The translations under genes were made by a program, and so were the position numbers. The notes under the pieces are model-generated. The model had not been told where the DNA came from. It searched no databases and worked only from the letters and a program-made list of their open reading frames with translations. DNA of 64,000 nucleotides from Symsagittifera roscoffensis (taxonomy: Eukaryota; Xenacoelomorpha; Acoela; Convolutidae), in contig NC_087063.1 in NCBI RefSeq assembly GCF_963678635.1, positions 37,896,759-37,960,758 on the forward strand. The letters run 5' to 3'. Of this stretch, positions 8,791 through 20,849 are shown piece by piece; the stretch's first letter is position 1, and the number at the start of each line of letters is the position of its first letter.

Positions 8791-9039
8791 ATATTTGCGT
8801 TCACGTTTCATAGAGAAACTATGTAGTTTCAGAAGAAATGATTAGATAAACATAATCGAAGAAATACTTACTTTTTATGCCTTGTAGATTTTTCTGCCTA
8901 ATTCGCGTGTTGACGGCCCCAAAATTTGTTTACGATGTCTGAAATAAAGGCTTAGTTTACCATTATGGTGAAAGTTTTTTGAAATAAACGAATCTTTTGC
9001 GAGTTTGAAAGTTTTTTGAAATAGACGAGTTTTTTGCCA
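8791..9039. other. Non-coding stretch with a 37-bp duplication
   Basis: gaaagttttttgaaata occurs at 8,970 and 9,007, marking a 37-bp tandem duplication. The rest shows no gene or recognised element. Confidence 0.6.
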
Positions 9040-9415
9040 TATTTTAACTATTTTGGCGCAATTGTTGAGCTCGCTAAATTTTGCATACTTAACGTTAATG
9101 GATCGGGCTTAGAGTAAGTTCAAACTCACACCGTCTTGTTCAGAGCTTAAAAACGATGTGTTTGGTTTTTCGCTGTAGTCAAAAGTTGGGCCAGAATTTT
9201 GATTTGTACCGCAAAAATACCATATTTTTGCTATTTTATTGCAATTTTGTGCTGGCTATTTGTTTCGTACTTAACGGTAAGGGATCGGGCTGCCAAAATT
9301 GGCTCACATTCACTGTTTTGTACTGAGCTATAAAGCGGTGAGTCTGGCTTTCCACTGTGATCAATATTTTGCCATTCTTTTTGATTTGTGCCCCAAAAAT
9401 AATGTTTAAGCTATA
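9040..9415. repeat. Tandem duplication with a 182-bp period
   Basis: tacttaacgttaatggatcg at 9,086 and tacttaacggtaagggatcg at 9,268 are 182 bp apart. Downstream each copy has a 'ctcaca...cactgt/accgtc' part, 'gagct.taaa', 'ttccactgtgatc / ttcgctgtagtc', then 'ttttgatttgt.cc.caaaaata'. Divergence is moderate, about one difference in four or five bases by eye. The minus-strand open frame of 141 residues (9,236-9,661) begins outside the repeat and runs through its second copy; it has no recognisable domain. Confidence 0.75.
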
Positions 9416-9700
9416 TTGGTGTTTGAAATTGGCATGTTTGAGTCTTCGGCTTGACTTAAAAGATGAGAGGTTTATTTTTATTTCGTTTTTGGTCATAATT
9501 CTTTTGTTACAGCTTTCTTTTTTTGTTTCTGCGTTCTGTATTTCGAAAAAAATTGGAAATTTTGAACATAATTTCATTTCATAACAAATATCGAAGACCA
9601 CCCATTTTCTGACGACAAGTTGGTTAGGTTGACAATACTTCAGCACAATTTCGCTCTTCATATTAACGCAATTTTAGTAGAATCGCAGGATCAAATTATT
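9416..9700. other. Non-coding stretch at the foot of the satellite array
   Basis: AT-rich sequence without recognised motif. The unidentified minus-strand open frame at 9,236-9,661 covers most of it. Its product is Lys/Asn/Ile-rich with no membrane segment, signal peptide or family motif, as expected of chance open frames in AT-rich DNA. Confidence 0.45.
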
Positions 9701-9835
9701 TTCAAACAGTCGAGATGCCTAGATTGGCTGTCAACGGCTTTAAAATGGAAAAATCGGTATTAAAAACACAATTTCGAAAAACAAGTTTCTACACTTTTGA
9801 CGGCACCTGACAGCCAATCTGGGCATCTCAAAAAG
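9701..9835. repeat. Inverted satellite fragment at the array edge
   Basis: gagatgcctagattggctgtc at 9,712-9,732 is the reverse complement of gacagccaatctgggcatctc at 9,809-9,829 with 20 of 21 positions matching, and weaker complementarity continues on the inner side. The right arm is part of the first forward satellite monomer, so the left arm is a satellite piece in opposite orientation. The spacer is 76 bp, so the pair could fold into a hairpin or cruciform. It is the only inverted-orientation satellite segment I found. Confidence 0.8.
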
Positions 9836-11500
9836 CTGAAAATTTTTTTGATAATTTAAACCTCGTGAAGTACCGTTTGAACCAAAGGTAGAATTGCGCG
9901 GCTGTTTTTTTAACCCATTGAACGTCTCAAAATCAGTGTTTTTCAGAATTTTTTAGTCGTGATAATGGAACTCGTGGGGTTCTATACTTGTTGAAGTTTT
10001 CCAGGCTCGCCTAGATTTTTTTTATTGTACAAAGACTAGTTATTAACACTCTCAAAAGACTTTGTGTTATCTATTTGGTCACTTTCTAAAAAGATTGTTC
10101 TTTTTCCCTTGGATCGATGCTACTCATTTTCGAAGGACGATTTCTTCCATTTTTGACGGCCTTTGACAGTCATTGTGGGCATCTCAATGATCCCGAAATT
10201 ATTTGATAATAAAATCCTGATACGGTATCGTTGAAACAATGGGCAAAATTGCGCTGGTGTTCTTTTAAACTATTGAACTTGTCGTCACAGAGTCAGTGTT
10301 TTCAGATTTTATAATTGCAATAATGGAACGTATGGGGTTCTCTACACGTTCAAACTTGTTAGAAGCGCCTAGAGTTACTCGTTACCGTTAAGACACTAGT
10401 TAATTACACTCTAAGAAGGATTTGATTTATCTAATAGGTCACTTTTTAAAAAGATTGTTTTTCCCTTGGATCGATGCTACTCATTGTCGAAGGACGATTT
10501 CTTCCATTTTTGACGGCCTTTGACAATCAATGTGGGCATCTCAATGAGCCCAAAACTATTTGATAATGTAATCCTGATAGGGCACCGTTGGAACAATGGG
10601 CAAAATTGCGCTGGTGTTTTTTTAAGCTATTGAACTTGTCGTCACAGTATTTTCAGATTTTTCATAGTTGCAATAAGGGAACGTATGGGATTCTCTACAC
10701 GTTGAAACTTGTCAGACGCGCCTAGAATTGCTCGTTATTGTACATAAATTAGCTAATAACACTCTCACAAAAATTTGGTTTTTATAATAGGTCACTTTAT
10801 AAAAAGATTGTTGTTTTTCCCTTGGATAGATGCTACACATTTTCGAAGGACAAGTTTTTCCATTTTTGAGGACACAAGACAGCCAATGTAGCTGTCTCGA
10901 AGAGCTCAATTTTTTTGATTATATAAAACAGGCTAGGTAGCGTTGGAACTCGGAGCTAAATTGCGCTGAGGTGATTTTAACCTCATGAACTTGTCTACAT
11001 AAATTCGTTGGTTTTCAGATTTTTTAAGTCTTGATAATGGAAAGTTAGAGGTTCTCTACACAATGGAATTTTACATACGCGCCTAGAATTGCTCGTTATT
11101 GTACATAAAATAGTTAATAAAACTCTGAAGTTGATTGTTCAATAGGTCACTATTTAAAAAGCTTGTTGTTTTTTCCTTGGATAGATGCTACAAATTTTCG
11201 GAGGACAACTTTTTCCAATTTTGACAACACCTGACAGTTAATATGAGCGTCTGGAAGAGCTCAGTGTTATTTGTTTATGTAAACTACCAAGGTAGTGTTG
11301 GAAACGGGAGCAAAGTTTCGCTGTAGTGTTTTAAATTTAATGAACTTTGTTGATATAAAATCGGTAGTTTTGTATTGTTTTCGTCGTGATAATGGAACGT
11401 ATTGGGTTCTCTACACGTTGAAACTTATCACACGAGCCTAGAATTGCTCGTTAGCATACATCAAGTAGATAATAACACTCTCAGAGAATTTTGGTTTTTA
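9760..11500 (+). repeat. Diverged edge zone of the satellite array
   Basis: The first four or five monomers differ from the interior consensus far more than interior monomers differ from each other. They read ggatcgatgctactcatttt instead of ggatagatgctacacatttt, tttgacggcctttgacag instead of tttgacgacacatgacaa, and lack aagctagcgttgaagccgcg. Lengths are 355-357 bp here against about 360-371 further in. Divergence falls steadily from 9,760 to about 12,000, as expected at the border of an array where homogenisation is weakest. Confidence 0.85.
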
Positions 11501-14500
11501 TAATAGTTCACTTTTCAAAAAGATTGTTGTTTTTCCCTTGGACAGATGCTACACATTTTCGAAGGACAACCTTTTCTTTTTGACGACACATGACAACTAA
11601 TATGGAAGAACTCAGTGTTGTTTGACAATGTAAATCTACCAAGCTAGCGTTGAAGCCGCCAGCGAAATTTTGCTGGAGTGTTTTAAACTTACTGAAATTT
11701 GTCGATTTAAAATCGGTAGTTTTCTTATTATTTTCGTCGTGATGATGGAATGAATGGGGTACTCTACACGTTGAAACTTATCAGACTCGGCTAGAATTGC
11801 TCGTTATTGTACAAAAATTAGATAATAACACTCTCACAAGAATTTGCATTTTATAATAGTTCACTTTTTAAAAAAATTTTTGTTTTTCAATTGGATAGAT
11901 GCTACACATTTTCGTTTAAAAAAATTCCATTTTTGACGACACATGACAGCTAATATGGGCGCCTGGAAGAGCTCAGGGTTATTTGATAAAGTAAATCTAC
12001 CAAGGTAGCGTTGGAGCTGCGAGCAAAATTTTGCTGAAATGTTTTAAACTTAATGAAACTTGTCGATATAAAATCGGTAGTTTTTGGATTGTTTTCGTCG
12101 TGATAATCGAATGAATGGGGTTCTCTACACGTTGAAACTTATCAGACGCGGCTAGAATTGCTCGTTAGCGTACATAAAATAGATAATAACACTCTCACAA
12201 GAATTTGCTTTTTATAATAGTTCACTTTTTAAAAAGATTGTTGTTTTTCCCTTGGATAGATGCTACACATTTTCGATAGAAAAAACTTTCCATTTTTGAC
12301 GACACATGACAGCTAATATGAGCGTCTGGATGAGCTCAGTGTTATTTGACAATTAAAACCTACCAAGCTAGCGTTGAAGCCGCGAGCAAAATTCTGCTGG
12401 AGTGTTTTAAACTTACTGAAACTTGTCGATATAAAATCGGTAGTTTTCGGATTGTTTTCGTCGTGATAATGGAACAAATGGGGTTCTCTACACGTTGAAA
12501 CTTATCAGAAGCGGCTAGAATTGCTCGTTAGCGTACATAAAATAGATAATAACACTCTCAGAAGATTTTGGTTTTTATACTAGTTCACTTTTCAAAAAGA
12601 TTGTTGTTTTTCCCTTGGATAGATGCTACACATTTTCGAAAGAGAAAACTTTCCATTTTTGACGACCCATGACAACTAATATGGGCGTCTGGAAGCGTTC
12701 AGTGTTATTTGACAATTAAAACCTACCAAGCTAGCGTTGAAGCCGCGAGCAAAATTCTGCTGGAGTGTTTTAAACTTACTGAAACTTGTCGATATAAAAT
12801 CGGTAGTTTTCGGATTGTTTTCGTCGTGATAATGGAACGAATGGGGTTCTCTACACGTTGAAACTTATCAGACGCGGCTAGAATTGCTCGTTACTGTACA
12901 TAAACTAGATAATAACACTCTCACAAGAATTTGCTTTTTATAATAGTTCACTTTTTAAAAAGATTGTTGTTTTTCCCTTGGATAGATGCTACACATTTTC
13001 GATAGAAAAAACTTTCCATTTTTGACGACACATGACAGCTAATATGATTGTCTGGATGAGCTCAGTGTTATTTGAAAAACTAAACCTACCAAGGTACGTT
13101 GGAGCCGCGAGCAAAATTTTGTTGGAATGTTTTAAACTTAATGAAACTTGTCGATATAAAATCGGTAGTTTTCGGATTGTTTTCGTCGTGATAATGGAAC
13201 AAATGGGATTCTCTACACGATGAAACTTATCAGAACCGGCTAGAATTGCTCGTTACCGTACATTAACTAGATAATAACAATCTCACAAGAATTTGGTTTT
13301 TATAATAGTTCATTTTTTTAAAAAGGCTGTTGTTTTTCCCTTGGATAGTTGCTACACATTTCCGAAGGACAGCTTTTTTCAATTTTCACGACACATGACA
13401 AACAATAAGGGCGTATGGAAGAGCTCAGTGTAATTTGACAATGTAAACCTACCAAGCTAGCGTTGAACCCGCGAGCAAAATTTTGCTGGAGTGTTTTAAA
13501 CTTACTGAAACTTGTCGATATAAAATCGGTAGTTTTCGGATTGTTTTCGTCGTGATAATGGAACGAATGGGGTTCTCTACACGTTGAAACTTATCAGACG
13601 CGGCTAGGATTGCTTGTTACCGTACATAAACTAGATAATAACACTCTCACAGGAACTTGCTTTTTATAATAGTTCACATTTTAAAAAGATTGTTGTTTTT
13701 CCCTTGGATAGATGCTACACAATTTCGAAAGAAAAAAGTTTCCATTTTTGACGACCTATGACAGCTAATATGGGCGTCTGGAAGAGCTCAGAGTTAATTG
13801 ATAAAGTAAACCTACCAAGGTAGCGTTGAAGCCGTGAGCACAAATTTGCTGGAACGTTTTAAACTTAATTGAACTTGTCGATATAAAATCGGTAGTTTTC
13901 GGATTGTTTTCGTCGTGATAATGGAACGAATGGGGTTCTCTACACGTTGAAACTTATCAGATGCCGCTAGAATTGCTCGTTACCGTACATAAAGTAGATA
14001 ATAACACTCTCAGAGGATTTTGGTTTTTATAATAGTTAACTTTTCAAAAATATTGTTGTTTTTCCCTTGGACAGATGCAACAAATTTTCGAAAGACAACT
14101 TTTTCTTTTTGACGACACATGACAACTAATAAGGGCGCCTGGAAGAGCTCAGTGTTATTTGACAATGTAAACCTACCAAGCTGGCGTTGAAGCCGCGAGC
14201 AAAATTTTGCTGGAGTGTTTTAAACTTACTGAAACTTGTCGATAAAAAATTGGTAGTTTTCGGATTGTTTTCGTCGTGATAATGGAACTAATGGGGTTCT
14301 CTACACGTTGAAACTTATCAAACGCGGCTAGAATTGCTCGTTACCGAACATAAACTAGATAATAACACTCTCACAAGAATTTGCTTTTTATAATAGTTCA
14401 ATTTTTAAAAAGGTTGTTGTTTTTCCCTTGGATAGATGCTACACATTTTCGAAAAAGAAAAGTTTCCATTTTTGACGACACATGACAACTAATAAGGGCG

Positions 14501-15849
14501 TCTGGAAGAACTCAGTGTTAATTGATAAAGTAAACCTACCAAGGTAGCGTTGAAGCCGTGAGCAAAATTTTTCTGGAGTGTTTTAAACTTAATGAAACTT
14601 GTCGATATAAAATCGGTAGATTTCGGATTGTTTTCGTCGTGATAATGGAACAAATGGGATTCTCTACACAATCAAACTTATCAGACGCAGCTAGAATTGC
14701 TCGTTACCGTTCATAAACTAGATAATAACTTTCTCACAAGAATTTGGTTTTTATAATAGTTCACTTTTTAAAAGATTGTTGTTTTACCTTTGGATAGATG
14801 CTACACATTTTCGAAGGACAATTTTTTTCATTTTTGACGACACATGACAACTAATATGGGCGTCTGGAAGAGTTCAGTGTTATTCGATAATGTAAACCTA
14901 CCAAGCTAGCGTTGAAGCCGCGAGCAAAATTTTTGCTGGAGTATTTTAAACTTACTGAAACTTGTCGATATAAAATCGGTAGTTTTCGGATTGTTTTCGT
15001 CGTGATAATGGAACGAATTGGATTCTCTACACGTTGAAACTTATCAGACGCGGCTAGAATTGCTTGTTACCGTACATAAACTAGATAATAACTTTCTCAC
15101 AAGAATTTGGTTTTTATAATAGTTCACTTTTTAAAAGATTGTTGTTTTACCTTTGGATAGATGCTACACATTTTCGAAGGACAATTTTTTTCATTTTTGA
15201 CGACACATGACAACTAATATGGGCGTCTGGAAGAGTTCAGTGTCATTCGATAATGTAAACCTACCAAGCTAGCGTTGAAGCCGCGAGCAATATTTTGCTG
15301 GAGTGTTTTAAACGTACTGAAACTTGTCGATATAAAATCGGTAGTTTTCGGATTGTTTTCGTCGTGATAATGGAACGAATTGGATTCTCTACACGTTGAA
15401 ACTTATCAGACGCGGCTAGAATTGCTTGTTACCGTACATAAACTAGAAAATAACACTCTCACAAGAATTTGATTTTTATAATAGTTCATTTTTCAAAAAG
15501 ATAGTTGTTTTTCTCTTGGATAGATGCTACACATTTTCGAAGGACAATTTTTTTCATTTTTGACGAAACATGACAACTAATATGGGCGTCTGGAAGAGTT
15601 CAGTGTTATTCGATAATGTAAACCTACCAAGCTAGCGTTTGACGCCGCGAGCAAAATTTTTGCTGGAGTATTTTAAACCTACTGAAACTTGTCGATAAAA
15701 AATCGGTAGTTTTCGGATTGTTTTCGTCGTGATAGTGGAACGAATGGGGTTCTCTACACGTTGAAACTTATCAGACGCGGCTAGAATTGCTTGTTACGTA
15801 CATAAACTAGATAATAACACTCTCACAAGAATTTGGTTTTTATAATAGT

Positions 15850-18800
15850 TTATTTTTCAAAAAGATAGTTGTTTTTCCCTTGGATAGATGCTACACATTT
15901 TCGAAGGACAACTTTTTTTCGTTTTTGACGACACATGACAACTAATATGGACGTCTGGATGAGCTCAAAAATAATCGATATTGTAAACCTACCAAGCTAG
16001 CGTTCAAGCCGCTAGAAAAATTTTGCTGGAGTGATTTAAACGTACTGAAACTTGTCGATATAAAATCGGTAGTTTTCGGATTGTTTTCGTCGTGATAGTG
16101 GAACGAATGGGGTTCTCTACACGTTGAAACTTATCAGACGCGGCTAGAATTGCTTGTTACGTACATAAACTAGATAATAACACTCTCACAAGAATTTGGT
16201 TTTTATAATAGTTTATTTTTCAAAAAGATTGTTGTTTTTCCTTTGGATAGATGCTACATATTTTCGAAGGACTAATTTTTTCCTTACTGACGACACATGA
16301 CAACTAATATGGACGTCTGGAAGAGCTCAATGTTAATCGATATTGTAAACCTACCAAGCTAGCGTTGAAGCCGCAAGCAAAATTTTGCTGGGGTGTTTTA
16401 AACGTACTGAAACTTGTCGATATAAAATCGATAGTTTTCGGATTGTTTTCGTCGTGATAGTGAAACGAATGGGGTTCTCTACACGTTGAAACTTATCAGA
16501 CGCGGCTAGAATTTCTTGTTACCGTACATAAACTAGATAATAGCACTCTCACAAGAATTTGATTTTTATAATAGTTCATTTTTGAAAAAGATAGTTGTTT
16601 TTCTTTTGGATAGATGCTACACATTTTCGAAGGGACAATTTTTTTCATTTTTGACGACACATGACAACTAATATGGGCGTCTGGAAGAGTTCAGTGTTAT
16701 TCGATAATGTAAATCTACCAAGCTAGCGTTGAAGCCGCGAGCAAAATTTTTGCTGGATTGTTTTAAACTTACTGAAACTTGTCGATATAAAATCGGTAGT
16801 TTTCGGATTGTTTTCGTCGTGATAGTGGAACGAATGGGGTTCTCTACACGTTGAAACTTATCAGACGCGGCTAGAATTGCTTGTTACGTACATAAACTAG
16901 ATAATAACACTCTAACAAGAATGTGGTTTTTATAATAGTTCATTTTTCAAAAAGATAGTTGTTTTTCCCCTGGATAGATGCTACACATTTTCGAAGGACA
17001 ACTTTTTTCATTTTTGACGACACATGACAACTAATATGGACGTCTGGATGAGCTCAATTTTAATCGATATTGTAAACTTACCAAGCTAGCGTTGAAGCCG
17101 CTAGCAAAATTTTGCCGGAGTGTTTTAAACGTACTGAAACTAGTCGATATAAAATCGATAGTTTTCGGATTGTTTTCGTCGTGATAGTGGAACGAATGGG
17201 GTTCTCTACACGTTGAAACTTATCAGACGCGGCTAGAATTGCTTGTTACCGTACATAAACTAGATAATAGCACTCTCACAAGAATTTGGTTTTTATAATA
17301 GTTTATTTTTCAAAAAGATTGTTGTTTTTCCTTTGGATAGATGCTACATATTTTCGAAGGACAAATTTTTTCCTTATTGACGACACATGACAACTAATAT
17401 GGACGTCTGGAAGAGCTCAATGTTAATCGATATTGTAAACCTACCAAGCTAGCGTTGAAGCCGCAAGCAAAATTTTGCTGGAGTGTTTTAAACGTACTGA
17501 AACTTGTCGATATAAAATCGATAGTTTTCGGATTGTTTTCGTCGTGATAGTGGAACGAATGGGGTTCTCTACACGTTGAAACTTATCAGACGCGGCTAGA
17601 ATTGCTTGTTACCGTACATAAACTAGATAATAGCACTCTCACAAGAATTTGATTTTTATAATAGTTCATTTTTGAAAAAGATAGTTGTTTTTCTTTTGGA
17701 TAGATGCTACACATTTTCGAAGGGACAATTTTTTTCATTTTTGACGACACATGACAACTAATATGGGCGTCTGGAAGAGTTCAGTGTTATTCGATAATGT
17801 AAATCTACCAAGCTAGCGTTGAAGCCGCGAGCAAAATTTTTGCTGGATTGTTTTAAACTTACTGAAACTTGTCGATATAAAATCGGTAGTTTTCGGATTG
17901 TTTTCGTCGTGATAGTGGAACGAATGGGGTTCTCTACACGTTGAAACTTATCAGACGCGGCTAGAATTGCTTGTTACGTACATAAACTACATAATAACAC
18001 TCTAACAAGAATGTGGTTTTTATAATAGTTCATTTTTCAAAAAGATAGTTGTTTTTCCCTTGGATAGGTGCTACACATTTTCGAAGGACAACTTTTTTCA
18101 TTTTTGACGACACATGACAACTAATATGGACGTCTGGATGAGCTCAATTTTAATCGATATTGTAAACCTACCAAGCTAGCGTTGAAGCCGCTAGCAAAAT
18201 TTTGCCGGAGTGTTTTAAACGTACTGAAACTTGTCGATATAAAATTGGTAGTTTTCGGATTGTTTTCGTCGTGATAATGGAATGAATTGGGTTCTCTACA
18301 CGTTGAAACTTATCAGACACGGCTAGAATTGCTTGTTACGTACATAAACTAGATAATAACACTCTCACAAGAATTTGATTTTTATAATAGTTCATTTTTC
18401 AAAAAGATAGTTGTTTTTCCCTTGGATAGATGCTAAACATTTTCGAAAGACAACTTTTTTCATTTTTGACGACACATGACAACTAATATGGACGTCTGGT
18501 TGAGCTCAATATTAATCGATATTGTAAACCTACCAAGCTAGCGTTGAAGCCGCTAGCAAGTTTTTGCTGGAGTGTTTTAAACGTACTGAAACTTGTCGAT
18601 ATAAAATCGATAGTTTTCGGATTGTTTTCGTCGTGATAGTGGAACGAATGGGGTTCTCTACACTTTGAAACTTATCAGACGCGACTAGAGTTGCTTGTTA
18701 CCGTACATAAACTAGATAATAACACTCTCACAAGAATTTGATTTTTATAATAGTTCATTTTTGAAAAAGATAGTTGTTTTTCTCTTGGATAGATGCTACA

Positions 18801-19350
18801 CATTTTCGAAGGGACAATTTTTTTCATTTTTGACGACACATGACAACTAATATGGGCGTCTGGAAGAGTTCAGTGTTATTCAATAATGTAAACCTACCAA
18901 GCTAGCGTTGAAGCCGCGAGCAAAAGTTTTGCTGGATTGTTTTAAACTTACTGAAACTTGTCGATATAAAATCGGTAGTTTTCGGATTGTTTTCGTCGTG
19001 ATAGTGGAACGAATGGGGTTCTCTACACGTTGAAACTTATCAGATGCGGCTAGAATTGCTTGTTACCATACATAAACTAGATAATAACACTCTAACATGA
19101 ATTTGGTTTTTATAATAGTTCATTTTTCAAAAAGATAGTTGTTTTTCCCTTGGATAGATGCTACACATTTTGGAAGGACAACTTTTCATTTTTGACGACA
19201 CATGACAACTAATATGGACGTCTGGATGAGCTCAATATTAATCGATATTGTAAACCTACCAAGCTAGCGTTGAAGCCGCTAGCAAAATTTTGCTGGAGTG
19301 TTTTAAACGTACTGAAACTTGTCGATATAAAATCGGTAGTTTTCGGATTG
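15850..19350 (+). repeat. Higher-order repeat, 3 monomers (about 1,090 bp)
   Basis: A private variant, cgaagggacaatttttttc, occurs at about 16,629, 17,719 and 18,808 (spacings 1,090 and 1,089). Other markers repeat with the same spacing, for example 'gaaaaagatagttg' upstream of it and 'ctctaacaagaatgtgg' about 275 bp after it. The first two units are nearly identical; the third shows a changed middle monomer. Confidence 0.88.
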
Positions 19351-20849
19351 TTTTCGTCGTGATAATGGAACGAATTGGGTTCTCTACACGTTGAAACTTA
19401 TCAGACGCGGCTAGAATTGCTTGTTACCGTTCATAAACTAGATAATAACACTCTCACAAGAATTTGGTTTTTATAATAGTTCACTTTTTAAAAAGATTGT
19501 TGTTTTTCCTTTGGATAGATGCTACATTGTTGACGACACATTCCTTATTGACGACACATGACAACTAATATGGACGTCTGGAAGAGCTCAATGTTAATCG
19601 ATACTGTAAACCTACCAAGCTAGCGTTGAAGCCGCGAGCAAAATTTTGCTGGAGTGTTTTAAACGTACTGAAACTTGTCGATATAAAATCGGTTGTTTTC
19701 GGATTGATTTCGTCGTGATAATGGAAAGAATGGGGTTCTCTACACGTTGAAACTTATCAGACGCGGCTAGAATTGCTCGTTACCGTACATAAACTAGATA
19801 ATAACACTCTCACAAGAATTTGGTTTTTATAACAGTTCACTTTTTAAAAAGATTGTTGTTTTTCCTCTGGATAGATGCTACATATTTTCGAAGGACAAAT
19901 TTTTTCCTTTTTGACGACACATGACAACTAATATGGACGTATGGAAGGACTCAAGGTTGATCGATATTTTAAACCTACCAAGCTGGCGTTGAAGCCGCGA
20001 GCAAAATTTAGCTGGAGTGTTTTAAACTTACTGAAACTTGTCGATATAAAATCGGTAGTCTTCGGATTGTTTTCGTCGTGATAATGGAACGAATGAGGTT
20101 CTCTACACGTTGAAACTTATCAGGATCGGCTAGAATTGCTCGTTACCGTACAAAAACTAGATCATAACACTCTCACAAGAAATTGGTTTTTATAATAGTT
20201 CACTTTTAAAAAGATTGTTGTTTTTCCCTTGGATAGATGCTACACATTTTTGAAGGACAACTTTTTTTCATTTTTTACGACACAAGACAGATTTTTTGGG
20301 CATCTGGAAGAGCTCAAGTTTAATCGATATTGTAAACCTACCAAGCTAGCGTTGAAGCCGCGAGCAAAATTTTGCTGGAGTGTTTTAAACGTACTGAAAC
20401 TTGTCGATATAAAATCGGTTGTTTTCGGATTGATTTCGTCGTGATAATGGAAAGAATGGGGTTCTCTACACGTTGAAACTTATCAGACGCGGCTAGAATT
20501 GCTCGTTACCGTACATAAACTAGATAATAACACTCTCGCAAGAATTTGGTTTTTAATAACAGTTCACTTTTTAAAAAGATTGTTGTTTTTCCTTTGGATA
20601 GATGCTACATATTTTCGAAGAACAAATTTTTTCCTTTTTGACGACACATGACAACTAATATGGACGTATGGAGGAGCTCAAGGTTGATCGATATTTTAAA
20701 CCTACCAAGCTGGCGTTGAAGCCGCGAGCAAAATTTTGCTGGACTGTTTTAAACGTACTGAAACTTGTCGATATAAAATCGGTAGTTTTCGGATGTTTTC
20801 GTCGGGATAATGGAACGGATTGGGTTCTCTACACGTTGAAACTCATCAG

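Noticed and set aside
9236-9661. Minus-strand open frame of 141 residues
   Set aside because: No recognisable domain, Lys/Asn/Ile-rich as expected by chance in AT-rich DNA, and it runs through one copy of a 182-bp duplication whose other copy is not open in the same way.
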